Both the position numbers and the translations under genes were made by a program. The notes below the pieces were generated by a model. That model was not told the DNA's origin and did no database searches. It saw only the letters and a list, made by a program, of their open reading frames with translations. DNA of 27,011 nucleotides from CAZLYX01 sp964563885 (GTDB taxonomy: Bacteria > Pseudomonadota > Gammaproteobacteria > Burkholderiales > Neisseriaceae), in the NCBI GenBank assembly GCA_964563885.1, contig CAZLYX010000026.1, positions 1-27,011 of the forward strand, read 5' to 3'. Positions 1-7,726 of this stretch are shown here, piece after piece (within the stretch, counting starts at the first letter, position 1; every line of letters starts with the position of its first letter).

Positions 1-1872
1 GAGTTTCCAGCCAACGCCGCTTATACCATCAGTACCAATGTCTATATTAAAAATGGCGTTAAATATCTACGTGGCAACGGTACCTCATTAACAGCCCAAA
101 ACATGGCGCCGCTCACCAACGTTTTTCGTCTAGTGCGCGGCGCGTCTAACCTTGAAATCACAGGATTCATCGTTGATCTAAACCATTTGCCGAAAGTAGA
201 TGCCATCGTCGCTTCCAACCCACAAAATCTAAACATTCACCATATGCGTTTTGTGAACGTCGCTTCACGTGCAATCAACATTTACTCCAATGCCGGCGTA
301 ATCGACAATATAAATATTAAACACAATATAATACAAGCTGTTGCAGGCAATAGCGACAATAAGGGGGTTGCCTACGGCATAGCTGTGAGCAATGGCATGG
401 ACACTCCCCCTCAATACAAAGGCACACACAATCCCATTTGGCTGCAATATGTTCAAGAAGGTACTGTTGCCAAAAATCCCTACCCAGTCAGCGGCATAAA
501 CATCAGTTACAACCAAATTGATGGTGGTTATTATGCAATTTCATTATTCGGTGTCACCAATAGCAACATCAGCCACAACCTTGCTACCAACAATGTGCGC
601 AATATTTCAATGCAAAGTAATTCAAGCGGCAACGCCATTACCCACAACTATTTAAACAACAGCACTTCCAGCAGCGTTCACATTGCATATAACTCAAACA
701 ATAACATTGTTCAAAACAATACCATTGTGAGTGAACGAGCTCGTGGTCAAGGCTTATTACAAGCCTACCAAAGCAGCAACAATAATATTTTCAGTCATAA
801 TAGTATTGAAATACTCAGTAAAAACGGACCAAGCTGGGTGTTATATGCCGCCACCGGCTCCAGTAACAATACTTTTAAAGACAACTTAATTGACAGCCCG
901 ATGAGCCGTAGCTTAATTGGTATTGAAGCCATTTGGGACAGCAACTCAGCCAAAGGAGAAAGCAGCTCTTATATGCAAGCTGCGCTCAACGATGCCTTCG
1001 CCTCCTCAGGCACCATTACCTATAACGGCGGCAATGGCCCATTAAACAACACCCGCATCGAGGGCAATATCTTTCTGCCAAAGAGCCCTTCACGCCCACT
1101 TTTATATGTTGGCGCAGGCCGCTCCAGTGGTCATAGTGGTAAAGAAAACATCATTGCCAATGTGACCAACTTATCTTTTAGCGGCAACACCATATTCGGC
1201 AACCAATACAGCGAGCTCGAGCGCATACGAGAAAATGGTGCTGCTGTTCGCCGTTTAAAAACCAATCATAATGCCACTTCCACCCAGCTTGCCGGCAGCC
1301 GCAACGCCAATAACAACATCCTCATTGCAGGCATTATTGGCTCTGCCCCAGCTAAGCATTCAAACAAACACAAACAATGGTTGTACAGCATCATTCCATA
1401 CACATTAGACAACAACCTCCACAACCTACATCTTATCGGCAGTAGTGCCATTAATGGTACGGGCAATAACGCCGATAATATTTTAATGGGTAATGCTTAT
1501 GATAACGTTCTAGATGGCGCAGCTGGCAACGACATTATTATCGGCGGCTATGGCAGCAACACTTTAACCGGCGGCGCTGGTGCCGACATCTTCGTGTTTG
1601 ATGCTCCGGCCAATGGCCAAGTCGACCGCATTACTGATTTTAATCTTACTGAAGATAAAATTAGTTTATCGAAGATTGTTTTTGGTGAATTGCTTGGCAA
1701 TTGGTTTGCCGCCACCCCAGCCGTTGTTAACGCCAATACCCGCATTTTCCAAGATGGTAACCGCTTATATTATGATGCCGACGGTGCGGCTCAATATTTC
1801 AAAGCCACCCCCTTTGTCGAGCTGCAATCTGCCATTCCACTGAATTTAAGCCATTTCAATTTCAGTGATTGA
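1..1872 (+). CDS. Secreted right-handed parallel beta-helix protein with C-terminal RTX repeats (5' end outside window)
   Basis: The reading frame is open from base 1, so the gene starts upstream; the ATG at 103 is internal. The first ~450 visible residues show the ladder of Asn-rich coils of about 20 to 25 residues that is typical of parallel beta-helix proteins such as polysaccharide lyases and mannuronan epimerases, for example NISYNQI, NISHNLATNN, NNIVQNNTIVS, NNNIFSHNSIE. From about residue 485 come roughly three RTX-type calcium-binding nonapeptides (GAAGNDIII, GGYGSNTLT, GGAGADIFVF). The tail, with DRITDF followed by LTEDKISL, looks like a type I secretion target domain. By family knowledge such proteins leave the cell through an ABC/MFP/TolC exporter and bind or cut polysaccharide. 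No exporter gene is nearby, and I see no catalytic motif that decides between lyase, epimerase and adhesin. A DUS hairpin 32 bases after the stop likely ends the transcript. Confidence 0.85.
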   Translation, partial: EFPANAAYTISTNVYIKNGVKYLRGNGTSLTAQNMAPLTNVFRLVRGASNLEITGFIVDLNHLPKVDAIVASNPQNLNIHHMRFVNVASRAINIYSNAGVIDNINIKHNIIQAVAGNSDNKGVAYGIAVSNGMDTPPQYKGTHNPIWLQYVQEGTVAKNPYPVSGINISYNQIDGGYYAISLFGVTNSNISHNLATNNVRNISMQSNSSGNAITHNYLNNSTSSSVHIAYNSNNNIVQNNTIVSERARGQGLLQAYQSSNNNIFSHNSIEILSKNGPSWVLYAATGSSNNTFKDNLIDSPMSRSLIGIEAIWDSNSAKGESSSYMQAALNDAFASSGTITYNGGNGPLNNTRIEGNIFLPKSPSRPLLYVGAGRSSGHSGKENIIANVTNLSFSGNTIFGNQYSELERIRENGAAVRRLKTNHNATSTQLAGSRNANNNILIAGIIGSAPAKHSNKHKQWLYSIIPYTLDNNLHNLHLIGSSAINGTGNNADNILMGNAYDNVLDGAAGNDIIIGGYGSNTLTGGAGADIFVFDAPANGQVDRITDFNLTEDKISLSKIVFGELLGNWFAATPAVVNANTRIFQDGNRLYYDADGAAQYFKATPFVELQSAIPLNLSHFNFSD

Positions 1873-1903
1873 TAACACTTATCGCGCTTTACCAGCAAAG
1901 CAT

Positions 1904-1938
1904 AAAAGGCTACCTGAAAACGTTTCAGGTAGCCTTTT
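1904..1938 (+). terminator. Inverted DUS pair acting as terminator after the beta-helix gene
   Basis: AGGCTACCTGAA at 1907-1918 and its reverse complement at 1924-1935 form a stem extended by AAA/TTT, with a loop of about 5 bases and a short T run on the + side. Paired uptake words placed just after genes commonly serve as Rho-independent terminators in Neisseriaceae. It begins 32 bases after the stop codon. Confidence 0.8.
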
Positions 1939-1995
1939 ATTTATTTCTATATTTGTTCAGCATTTTAATGGCAAAAGCTTGGCAAAAAACATACA

Positions 1996-2031
1996 GTTTA
2001 TCTAGCGAATGCACCGCTTATCTAGTGAATA
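1996..2031. repeat. Two 15-base direct repeats at 20-base spacing upstream of the gene at 2099
   Basis: GTTTATCTAGCGAAT at 1996-2010 is followed by GCTTATCTAGTGAAT at 2016-2030, differing at two positions. A third partial unit, GCTTA, starts at 2036, again 20 bases on. Spacing close to two helical turns suggests a binding site for a regulator on one face of the DNA, but the function is a guess. Confidence 0.45.
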
Positions 2032-2098
2032 GTTAGCTTATGCTGTTTAAATCACTGATAATCTCGTAAAATAAATACTTCAAAACAGGGGAAACAGC

Positions 2099-2911
2099 AT
2101 GTTAAACGAAGTGTTACTTACAATTCTAACCATATTCATTAGCGGCTTATTAGGAATATGGTTGCCGGGCTTTATATTAGGTCGTAATCCAAACCAAAAA
2201 AACATCCGCCTTATTTCTGGATTTGTAATTTTTGTTTTAATTTTAATCATTGGTCGCAGTCTGCTAAACCCTGATCCACAAAAACAAGCAGAAAAAATAC
2301 TGGTTAAAACGCCTGTTTTCCAAACCCTTAAAGAAAAAAATTCGAGCGCTTATCAATCCCTACTCAGTAATGTGACTACCAGCGCCCAAAACGGCGCTAG
2401 AACTGACGATCTTATTTTAGACGCACAAGCTAAAATGATGCCTGTATTCAAAAAATACTTAGTCAACTCATCAGATAAACATCTACGCGCTTTCTTAACT
2501 CAGCAAACAGCAGTACTTAAAACCATCCGCAGCCAAAACAATGGTGGCAATCAGTGCTATTACAATCTGTTTCCAAGACCAGAAAACATCATTCGTGCTG
2601 GTGAGAATCCAGATAAAGCTCAAGTAAACGCCATGCTCCGCATCATGAACGACGTGCTTACCAGCAGCCATGATAAAGAAGTAACTCCACCTCTTTCACC
2701 CTCTTTTGCTGAGCCCGCATTGTTGAAAGTATCAGTAAAAAATGAAACTCAATATGGTAAAGACATTTTACTTCTCGATTATCCCACTGCTGTAAGCAAT
2801 GATGACGAGCGCAGCAAAATTTGTGACATGACACTAAATATGTATGAAAGCTTATTGGAAGATCCTAGCCCAGAAGCCTCGATGGCACTACGCATAAAAG
2901 CATCACAATAA
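2099..2911 (+). CDS. Hypothetical protein with two N-terminal membrane segments
   Basis: This 270-residue protein matches no family I recognise. The ATG is preceded by AGGGGA at a usual ribosome-binding distance. Residues about 5-27 and 37-55 are strongly hydrophobic and separated by a short loop with Arg, Asn and Lys (GRNPNQKN), so the protein is probably anchored in the inner membrane by a hairpin of two helices. The remaining ~210 residues are soluble, rich in Lys, Gln, Asn and Ser, with helical-looking stretches and three widely spaced Cys, and no visible catalytic motif. It stands alone between two DUS hairpins, so it is likely a single-gene unit. Its upstream region carries 20-base phased repeats. 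Low-complexity, AT-rich codon use resembles that of the flanking genes. Confidence 0.75.
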   Translation: MLNEVLLTILTIFISGLLGIWLPGFILGRNPNQKNIRLISGFVIFVLILIIGRSLLNPDPQKQAEKILVKTPVFQTLKEKNSSAYQSLLSNVTTSAQNGARTDDLILDAQAKMMPVFKKYLVNSSDKHLRAFLTQQTAVLKTIRSQNNGGNQCYYNLFPRPENIIRAGENPDKAQVNAMLRIMNDVLTSSHDKEVTPPLSPSFAEPALLKVSVKNETQYGKDILLLDYPTAVSNDDERSKICDMTLNMYESLLEDPSPEASMALRIKASQ

Positions 2912-2925
2912 TATATTTATTGATC

Positions 2926-2959
2926 AAAAGGCTACCTGATTATTTTCAGGTAGCCTTTT
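2926..2959 (+). terminator. Imperfect inverted DUS pair after the hypothetical gene
   Basis: The left arm (2929-2940) ends in GAT instead of GAA, one mismatch from the uptake word; the right arm (2945-2956) is exact. The stem AAAAGGCTACCTGA still pairs fully, and a run of T follows on the + strand. It starts 15 bases after the stop codon. Confidence 0.75.
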
Positions 2960-3128
2960 TTTAAATACATGCTTTATATCAAGTAGCTAATATATAGATT
3001 AACGACAGTAGATTTAGTGATTTGTAATAATAAATCATGCGCGCCAAACTCACACCATTATTATGCTTGATTTTCTTTCCAGCAAGCTTTCATCAAAAAT
3101 CTCATACCTTATCTAAATAGTGTGCATA

Positions 3129-3157
3129 AATAATACCCGTACGGCACGGGCATTATT
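3129..3157 (-). terminator. Conventional hairpin downstream of tyrS
   Basis: AATAAT-A-CCCGT pairs with ACGGG-C-ATTATT around a 5-base loop, with one internal mismatch. It lies 22 bases beyond the tyrS stop and contains no uptake word, unlike most terminators here. The U-rich tract on the minus side is short (TATTATTTAT), so its strength is uncertain. Confidence 0.55.
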
Positions 3158-3179
3158 CAAACAACCTAATCTGATGAAT

Positions 3180-4442
3180 TTACCACACCAGCAAAGCATG
3201 ACTGCGCTTACCACGACGCACAATCGTATATTTGCCAAAGCGCTTATCTGCATCAGTTAGTACATGTTCAGCTTCATTAATTTTAGTACCATTCACCACT
3301 GCCGCACTTTGCGACACAAATCCTCGCGCTTCATTATTGGATTTGGCTAACTCGCTTTGCACCAAAGCCTGCACAATGCTAAGGCTACCTGAAACGGTAT
3401 AAACAGGTAAACCATCCAAAGCCAACTGCTCAAAGTCAGTTTCAGTTAAGTGACTTTGGTCTTCAGCAAACAAACTAGAAGAAATCCGTTGCGCTGCTTC
3501 CAAGGCTTCTACACCATGAATGAGTGTGGTCATTTCTTCCGCTAAAATTCGCTGCGCTTCAGGTTTTGTTCCGCTATTTTTATCAGCCAATTCAATGGCA
3601 TCAATATCTGCCACACTTAAAAAGGTGAAGAATTTCAGAAACTTGTATACATCCGCATCGGCTACTTTCAACCAAAACTGATAAAACTGATATGGCGAAG
3701 TTTTTTGAGCATCCAGCCACACCGCGCCGCCTTCAGTTTTACCAAATTTAGTGCCATCAGATTTTGTCACCAGCGGCAATGTTAAGCCATAAGCGGTGGC
3801 CTTATTGAGCCGACGACACATATCAATTCCGCCAGTGATGTTGCCCCATTGATCAGAACCGCCAATTTGTAGCACTACTCCATGCAATTTATTCAATTGA
3901 GCAAAATCATAGCCTTGCAATAATGCATAGGCAAATTCGGTAAATGAAATACCCACATCATCACGCTCAAGCCGTTGTTTTACCGATTCTTTGTTGAGCA
4001 TGGCATTCACTGAAAAATGTTTGCCAATATCTCGCAAAAAATCTAAACAGCCCATGCCGCCAAACCAATCGTAGTTGTTGGCCATCGCCGCGGCATTATC
4101 ACCTTCAAAACTTAAAAATGGTGTTAATTGATTACGAATTTTTTCAACCCAGCTTTGCACTGTCTCAGCAGTATTTAAGCTGCGCTCTACAGATTTAAAG
4201 CTCGGGTCACCAATCATACCTGTTGCACCGCCTACCAATGCAACGGGTTTGTGTCCTGCTAGTTGAAAACGACGCAACGCTAACACTGGCAATAAATGAC
4301 CAATATGCAAACTATCGGCTGTTGGATCAAAGCCGCAATATAGCGCAATTTTTTGATCATTTAACAAAGCGTCTAATGCTACCGCATCAGTAGTTTGCGC
4401 AATCAAGCCACGGGCTTGTAAATCTTGAATCATGGACGTCAT
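3180..4442 (-). CDS. tyrS: Tyrosyl-tRNA synthetase
   Basis: Attaches tyrosine to tRNA-Tyr in the cytoplasm. The product (420 residues from the chosen start) has the class I signature HIGH at residues 46-49 (SLHIGHLLP), the GGATGMIGDPS loop, the GGSDQWGNI substrate segment, and the KMSKS-equivalent KFGKT in the form typical of bacterial TyrRS. A C-terminal S4-like RNA-binding domain follows (SIVQALVQSELAKSNNEARG). The frame extends 10 codons upstream to a TTG at 4472, but I chose the ATG at 4442: it has AGAGAA about 5 bases upstream and gives the N-terminus known from relatives (MTSMIQDLQARGLI). A DUS is embedded in the coding sequence at 3382-3393, where it encodes V-S-G-S-L. The gene is convergent with the hypothetical gene and closed by a hairpin at 3129. 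Confidence 0.96.
   Translation of the reverse strand: MTSMIQDLQARGLIAQTTDAVALDALLNDQKIALYCGFDPTADSLHIGHLLPVLALRRFQLAGHKPVALVGGATGMIGDPSFKSVERSLNTAETVQSWVEKIRNQLTPFLSFEGDNAAAMANNYDWFGGMGCLDFLRDIGKHFSVNAMLNKESVKQRLERDDVGISFTEFAYALLQGYDFAQLNKLHGVVLQIGGSDQWGNITGGIDMCRRLNKATAYGLTLPLVTKSDGTKFGKTEGGAVWLDAQKTSPYQFYQFWLKVADADVYKFLKFFTFLSVADIDAIELADKNSGTKPEAQRILAEEMTTLIHGVEALEAAQRISSSLFAEDQSHLTETDFEQLALDGLPVYTVSGSLSIVQALVQSELAKSNNEARGFVSQSAAVVNGTKINEAEHVLTDADKRFGKYTIVRRGKRSHALLVW
3382..3393 (+). repeat. DUS inside tyrS
   Basis: Exact AGGCTACCTGAA on the + strand, so it is read in reverse within tyrS, at the start of the S4-like domain. It is a single copy with no paired arm. Confidence 0.85.
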
Positions 4443-4511
4443 ATTATTCTCTATGGCTCGAAATTTGACCAAACTAAATTAGATTAATTTGGCCAACAAT
4501 TTTAACATATT

Positions 4512-4523
4512 TTCAGGTAGCCT
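4512..4523 (-). repeat. Single DUS between tyrS and the glutamate synthase-like gene
   Basis: Exact TTCAGGTAGCCT in the 117-base gap between the two genes, with no partner arm within 100 bases, so it cannot form the usual hairpin. Confidence 0.85.
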
Positions 4524-4559
4524 TTATGCTACACAAAGACCGTAAACCACTATAACTTC

Positions 4560-6257
4560 CTAAGCCACTGGCTTATCGCATTTCTGTACCAATTTTTCTG
4601 TGCGTTGGTTGGTGTCTAGACGTGCCGAAAAACTACCTGGCTGAGCCATATCCCACATCTTATTATAAATACCCGAATCGGAATTGCTTCTTAATAAAGC
4701 ACAGTGCTCGATAAAGAAATAATGTTCAGACAGTAATTTAATCCGACTATCGTCAACTCTTCGCGCGATATGATAAGGTCGTAGCTCATGTGGATGGTCA
4801 ACACCTACAGCACCCACAATCCCAGCCAATGATTTGAGCGTGTTAGCATGAAAGCTTTTCACCCGCTCAGCTTTATCAGGTACCACCAATGCTTTTTGGC
4901 GTAAAGGGTCTTGGGTTGTTACACCAGTTGGGCATCTATTGGTATGACAAATACGCGCCTGAATACAGCCTACTGCAAACATAAAACCGCGCGCTGCATT
5001 ACACCAATCAGCACCGATGGCGAGCATACGGGCAATATCAAATGCAGTCACTAATTTACCGCTGACGCCAACCTTAATTTTATCGCGAATACCTGCACCT
5101 ACCAAAGCATTGTGTACTAGCAGAAACCCATCATGCAATGGAATGCCCACGTGGTCCATAAATTCAACCGGTGCCGCACCAGTACCACCCTCAGCGCCAT
5201 CTACAACGATAAAGTCTGGATAATCATCTGCTTCAATCATAGCTTTAACAATCGCCATAAATTCCCATGGCTGGCCAATGCACAGCTTAAAACCTACTGG
5301 CTTACCACCAGAAAGCTCACGCAATTGCTGCCAAAACTGCACTAATTCTCGAGGCGTGCTAAATGTACTATGATTTGCTGGTGAAATACAGTCTATGCCC
5401 ATCGGGATATCACGAGTTTGGGCAATTTCAATGCTGATTTTAGAGGCAGGCAGTACACCACCTTTACCTGGCTTAGCACCCTGTGAAATCTTAATTTCAA
5501 TCATTTTCACTTGTTCAAGTGCTGCACGCTCTTTGAATTTTTCGGGGCTAAAAGTACCATCATGATTACGACAACCAAAATAGCCCGTGCCTATCTCCCA
5601 AATAAGATCACCGCCATGCTTGGTATGATAAGGGCTAATACTGCCCTCACCAGTATCATGAGCAAAGCCGCCCATTTTGGCACCTTTATTTAAAGCTTCA
5701 ATCGCAGCAGCAGATAAACTGCCAAAACTCATGGCTGAAATATTATAAATAGATAAATCATAAGGCTGACTACATTGCTCGTTGCCTATGCGTACACGAA
5801 AATCAGGGTTATCAACATGGCCACTGTGATTTGAATGCAAAAACCATTCACTTGCCTCGGCGTTCATGTTGTTGAGTGAACCAAAAGCATTGGTATCACT
5901 AATATTTTTGGCACGCTGATATACTAATGCGCGCTGTTGACGTGAAAATGGCGCTTTTTCTTTATCACTTTCCAGAAAGTATTGACGAATTTCAGGACGA
6001 ATAGCTTCTAGCAAAAAACGAATATGTCCACCAATAGGATAGTTTCGCAGAATAGAATGATTAAGCTGGCGCAAATCATAAATACCGAGTGCTGTAAACA
6101 CGGCGCCAATCAATATTAGCCAAATATTCCACCACAATAATCCCACCACCAGCATTAAGACAAATACAACTAATAAGCCATAACGTGGCATAGTCGTGTA
6201 GATGGAGTTATTGACAATGCTGCTTATTACGTTGTCAGATGCTTTTTGTTTTGTCAT
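4560..6257 (-). CDS. Membrane-anchored FMN-binding glutamate synthase family protein
   Basis: This 565-residue protein matches the stand-alone glutamate synthase central/FMN domain family (Pfam Glu_synthase), not the full GltB. Two hydrophobic segments at about 27-45 and 47-60 anchor it in the membrane. The core carries FMN-barrel motifs (PGKGGVLPASKIS, VVDGAEGGTGAAP, GADWCNAARGFMFA) and a Cx5Cx4C cluster near 430-442 (CIQARICHTNRC) that in GltB binds a 3Fe-4S centre. It lacks the N-terminal glutamine amidotransferase domain, so glutamine-dependent glutamate synthesis cannot be assumed; family members are mostly of unproven function and may be flavin/Fe-S oxidoreductases. AGGAG lies 6 bases before the ATG. 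It follows ychF by 88 bases on the same strand, with a possible weak terminator between them. Confidence 0.88.
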   Translation of the reverse strand: MTKQKASDNVISSIVNNSIYTTMPRYGLLVVFVLMLVVGLLWWNIWLILIGAVFTALGIYDLRQLNHSILRNYPIGGHIRFLLEAIRPEIRQYFLESDKEKAPFSRQQRALVYQRAKNISDTNAFGSLNNMNAEASEWFLHSNHSGHVDNPDFRVRIGNEQCSQPYDLSIYNISAMSFGSLSAAAIEALNKGAKMGGFAHDTGEGSISPYHTKHGGDLIWEIGTGYFGCRNHDGTFSPEKFKERAALEQVKMIEIKISQGAKPGKGGVLPASKISIEIAQTRDIPMGIDCISPANHSTFSTPRELVQFWQQLRELSGGKPVGFKLCIGQPWEFMAIVKAMIEADDYPDFIVVDGAEGGTGAAPVEFMDHVGIPLHDGFLLVHNALVGAGIRDKIKVGVSGKLVTAFDIARMLAIGADWCNAARGFMFAVGCIQARICHTNRCPTGVTTQDPLRQKALVVPDKAERVKSFHANTLKSLAGIVGAVGVDHPHELRPYHIARRVDDSRIKLLSEHYFFIEHCALLRSNSDSGIYNKMWDMAQPGSFSARLDTNQRTEKLVQKCDKPVA

Positions 6258-6292
6258 AACACGCTCCTAATTAAACGCTGATAAATAAGAAA

Positions 6293-6318
6293 AATCACGC
6301 AGCAGCCGCCACGTGATT
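6293..6318 (-). terminator. Possible weak terminator after ychF
   Basis: AATCACG at 6293-6299 pairs with CGTGATT at 6312-6318 around a 12-base loop. On the minus strand the stem is followed by TTTTCTTATTT. The stem is short and the loop long, so read-through into the next gene is likely. Confidence 0.4.
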
Positions 6319-6345
6319 AGTCAAACGCAGCCTGTACTGGTGGGT

Positions 6346-7437
6346 TTAAACATTGAACAAGAAATTAATCACATCACCATCTTGTACAACATATTCCTTG
6401 CCTTCTGCACGCATTTTACCTGCTTCTTTAGCCTTGGCTTCGCCACCTAAATTAATAAACTCTTCAAAGGCAATCACTTGAGCACGAATAAAACCACGCT
6501 CAAAGTCAGTATGAATCACACCTGCTGCCTGTGGCGCGGTATCACCTTTTCGAATAGTCCACGCGCGCACTTCTTTCACGCCAGCAGTGAAATAAGTTTG
6601 CAAACCAAGTAAATTGTAGCCAGTGCGGATAAGTCGGTTTAGCCCTGCTTCTCCTAAACCCATTTCTGCTAAAAACTCAACTTTGTCGGCATCATCTAAG
6701 TCGGCAATTTCTGCTTCCATTGCCGCACACAAAGCCACTACAGGCGCATTTTCTTTTGCTGCCAATTCGAGTAACTTATCCAAATGTGGATTATTTTCAA
6801 AACCATCTTCGGCAACGTTGCCCACATACATAGCAGGCTTAACGGTAAGCAAACATAGCGGCTTAATAGCTTCTAATTCCTCTGCATCCAAGCCAAACGA
6901 GCGTGCAGGTAAACCTTGGTCAAGATGTGCCAATAGTTTTTCTAAAATAGCCACCAGCTTTAGGGCATCTTTATCGCCACTTTTGGCTTTTTTACCGTCG
7001 CGAATAATCGATTTTTCAACAGTGGCCATATCAGCCAAAGCAAGCTCGGTATTGATGGTTTCAATATCTGAAATCGGATCAACCTTACCCGCAACGTGAA
7101 TTACATTAGGGTCATCAAAACAGCGCACCACGTTCACAATAGCGTCGGTTTCACGGATATTGGCTAAAAACTGATTGCCCAAACCCTCACCTTTACTGGC
7201 ACCCGCCACTAATCCTGCAATATCGACAAACTCAACAATGGCCGGCTGCATTTTTTGTGGATTCACAATTTTAGCCAAAGCATCCATGCGCGGATCGGGT
7301 ACTTCCACAATGCCAACGTTGGGCTCAATAGTGCAAAACGGATAGTTGGCCGCTTCGATACCGGCTTTGGTTAAGGCGTTAAACAAAGTGGATTTACCTA
7401 CGTTGGGCAAGCCAACGATGCCGCATTTTAAGCTCAT
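6346..7437 (-). CDS. ychF: Ribosome-binding ATPase YchF (Obg family, OLA1 type)
   Basis: A P-loop NTPase of 363 residues, the usual length. The G1 motif GLPNVGKST lies at residues 8-16 and the G3-type motif DIAGLV follows. A coiled-coil helical insert sits in the middle of the protein. The C-terminus (TYFTAGVKEVRAWTIRKG onward, ending in DVINFLFNV) is the TGS domain. Proteins of this family bind the 70S ribosome and prefer ATP to GTP because of an altered G4 motif; they are linked to stress responses and translation. AGGA precedes the ATG by 7 bases. A single DUS lies 80 bases upstream, in the gap shared with the divergent fumarase gene. Confidence 0.96.
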   Translation of the reverse strand: MSLKCGIVGLPNVGKSTLFNALTKAGIEAANYPFCTIEPNVGIVEVPDPRMDALAKIVNPQKMQPAIVEFVDIAGLVAGASKGEGLGNQFLANIRETDAIVNVVRCFDDPNVIHVAGKVDPISDIETINTELALADMATVEKSIIRDGKKAKSGDKDALKLVAILEKLLAHLDQGLPARSFGLDAEELEAIKPLCLLTVKPAMYVGNVAEDGFENNPHLDKLLELAAKENAPVVALCAAMEAEIADLDDADKVEFLAEMGLGEAGLNRLIRTGYNLLGLQTYFTAGVKEVRAWTIRKGDTAPQAAGVIHTDFERGFIRAQVIAFEEFINLGGEAKAKEAGKMRAEGKEYVVQDGDVINFLFNV

Positions 7438-7516
7438 ATTTTTTCCTAGAAATGGCGTATTAAATTAGTCGGCAATTGTAGCACAATTTTGCATAAAAAC
7501 GCTGTAAGCGTGCTTA

Positions 7517-7528
7517 AGGCTACCTGAA
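7517..7528 (+). repeat. Single DUS between ychF and fumarase
   Basis: Exact AGGCTACCTGAA in the 289-base divergent gap. No paired arm, in keeping with a promoter-containing rather than terminator-containing region. Confidence 0.85.
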
Positions 7529-7574
7529 AATGGTGCAATATTATCTTTACTCTTAATCTACTTTAATATCTTTC

Positions 7575-7580
7575 TATAAT
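7575..7580 (+). promoter_or_regulatory. Candidate -10 box for the fumarase gene
   Basis: A perfect TATAAT about 147 bases before the start codon. No good -35 match sits at 16-18 bases (only CTTAAT or TCTTAA). It would give a leader of about 140 bases. The leader ends with the direct repeat ATAATCCAAA twice, just before the ribosome-binding site. Confidence 0.35.
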
Positions 7581-7726
7581 GTACTTACAGTGCTTTTATC
7601 AGCAGCAATCATCAACTTTCATTAAAATATTGCTGCAAAGCATGTACAGGCTCGAGGTAAAATGATTAAATACTAAATTACATAAAACAACATTAATAAT
7701 CCAAAAATAATCCAAAGGAACCCACC

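Noticed and set aside
4443..4472. TTG start giving a 10-residue longer TyrS
   Set aside because: The extension is not seen in relatives and the TTG has no ribosome-binding site; the ATG at 4442 fits better.
6623..7099. 158-codon open frame opposite ychF
   Set aside because: It is the shadow of a well-conserved gene, its translation is Ser/Ala-rich without a motif, and it has no ribosome-binding site.
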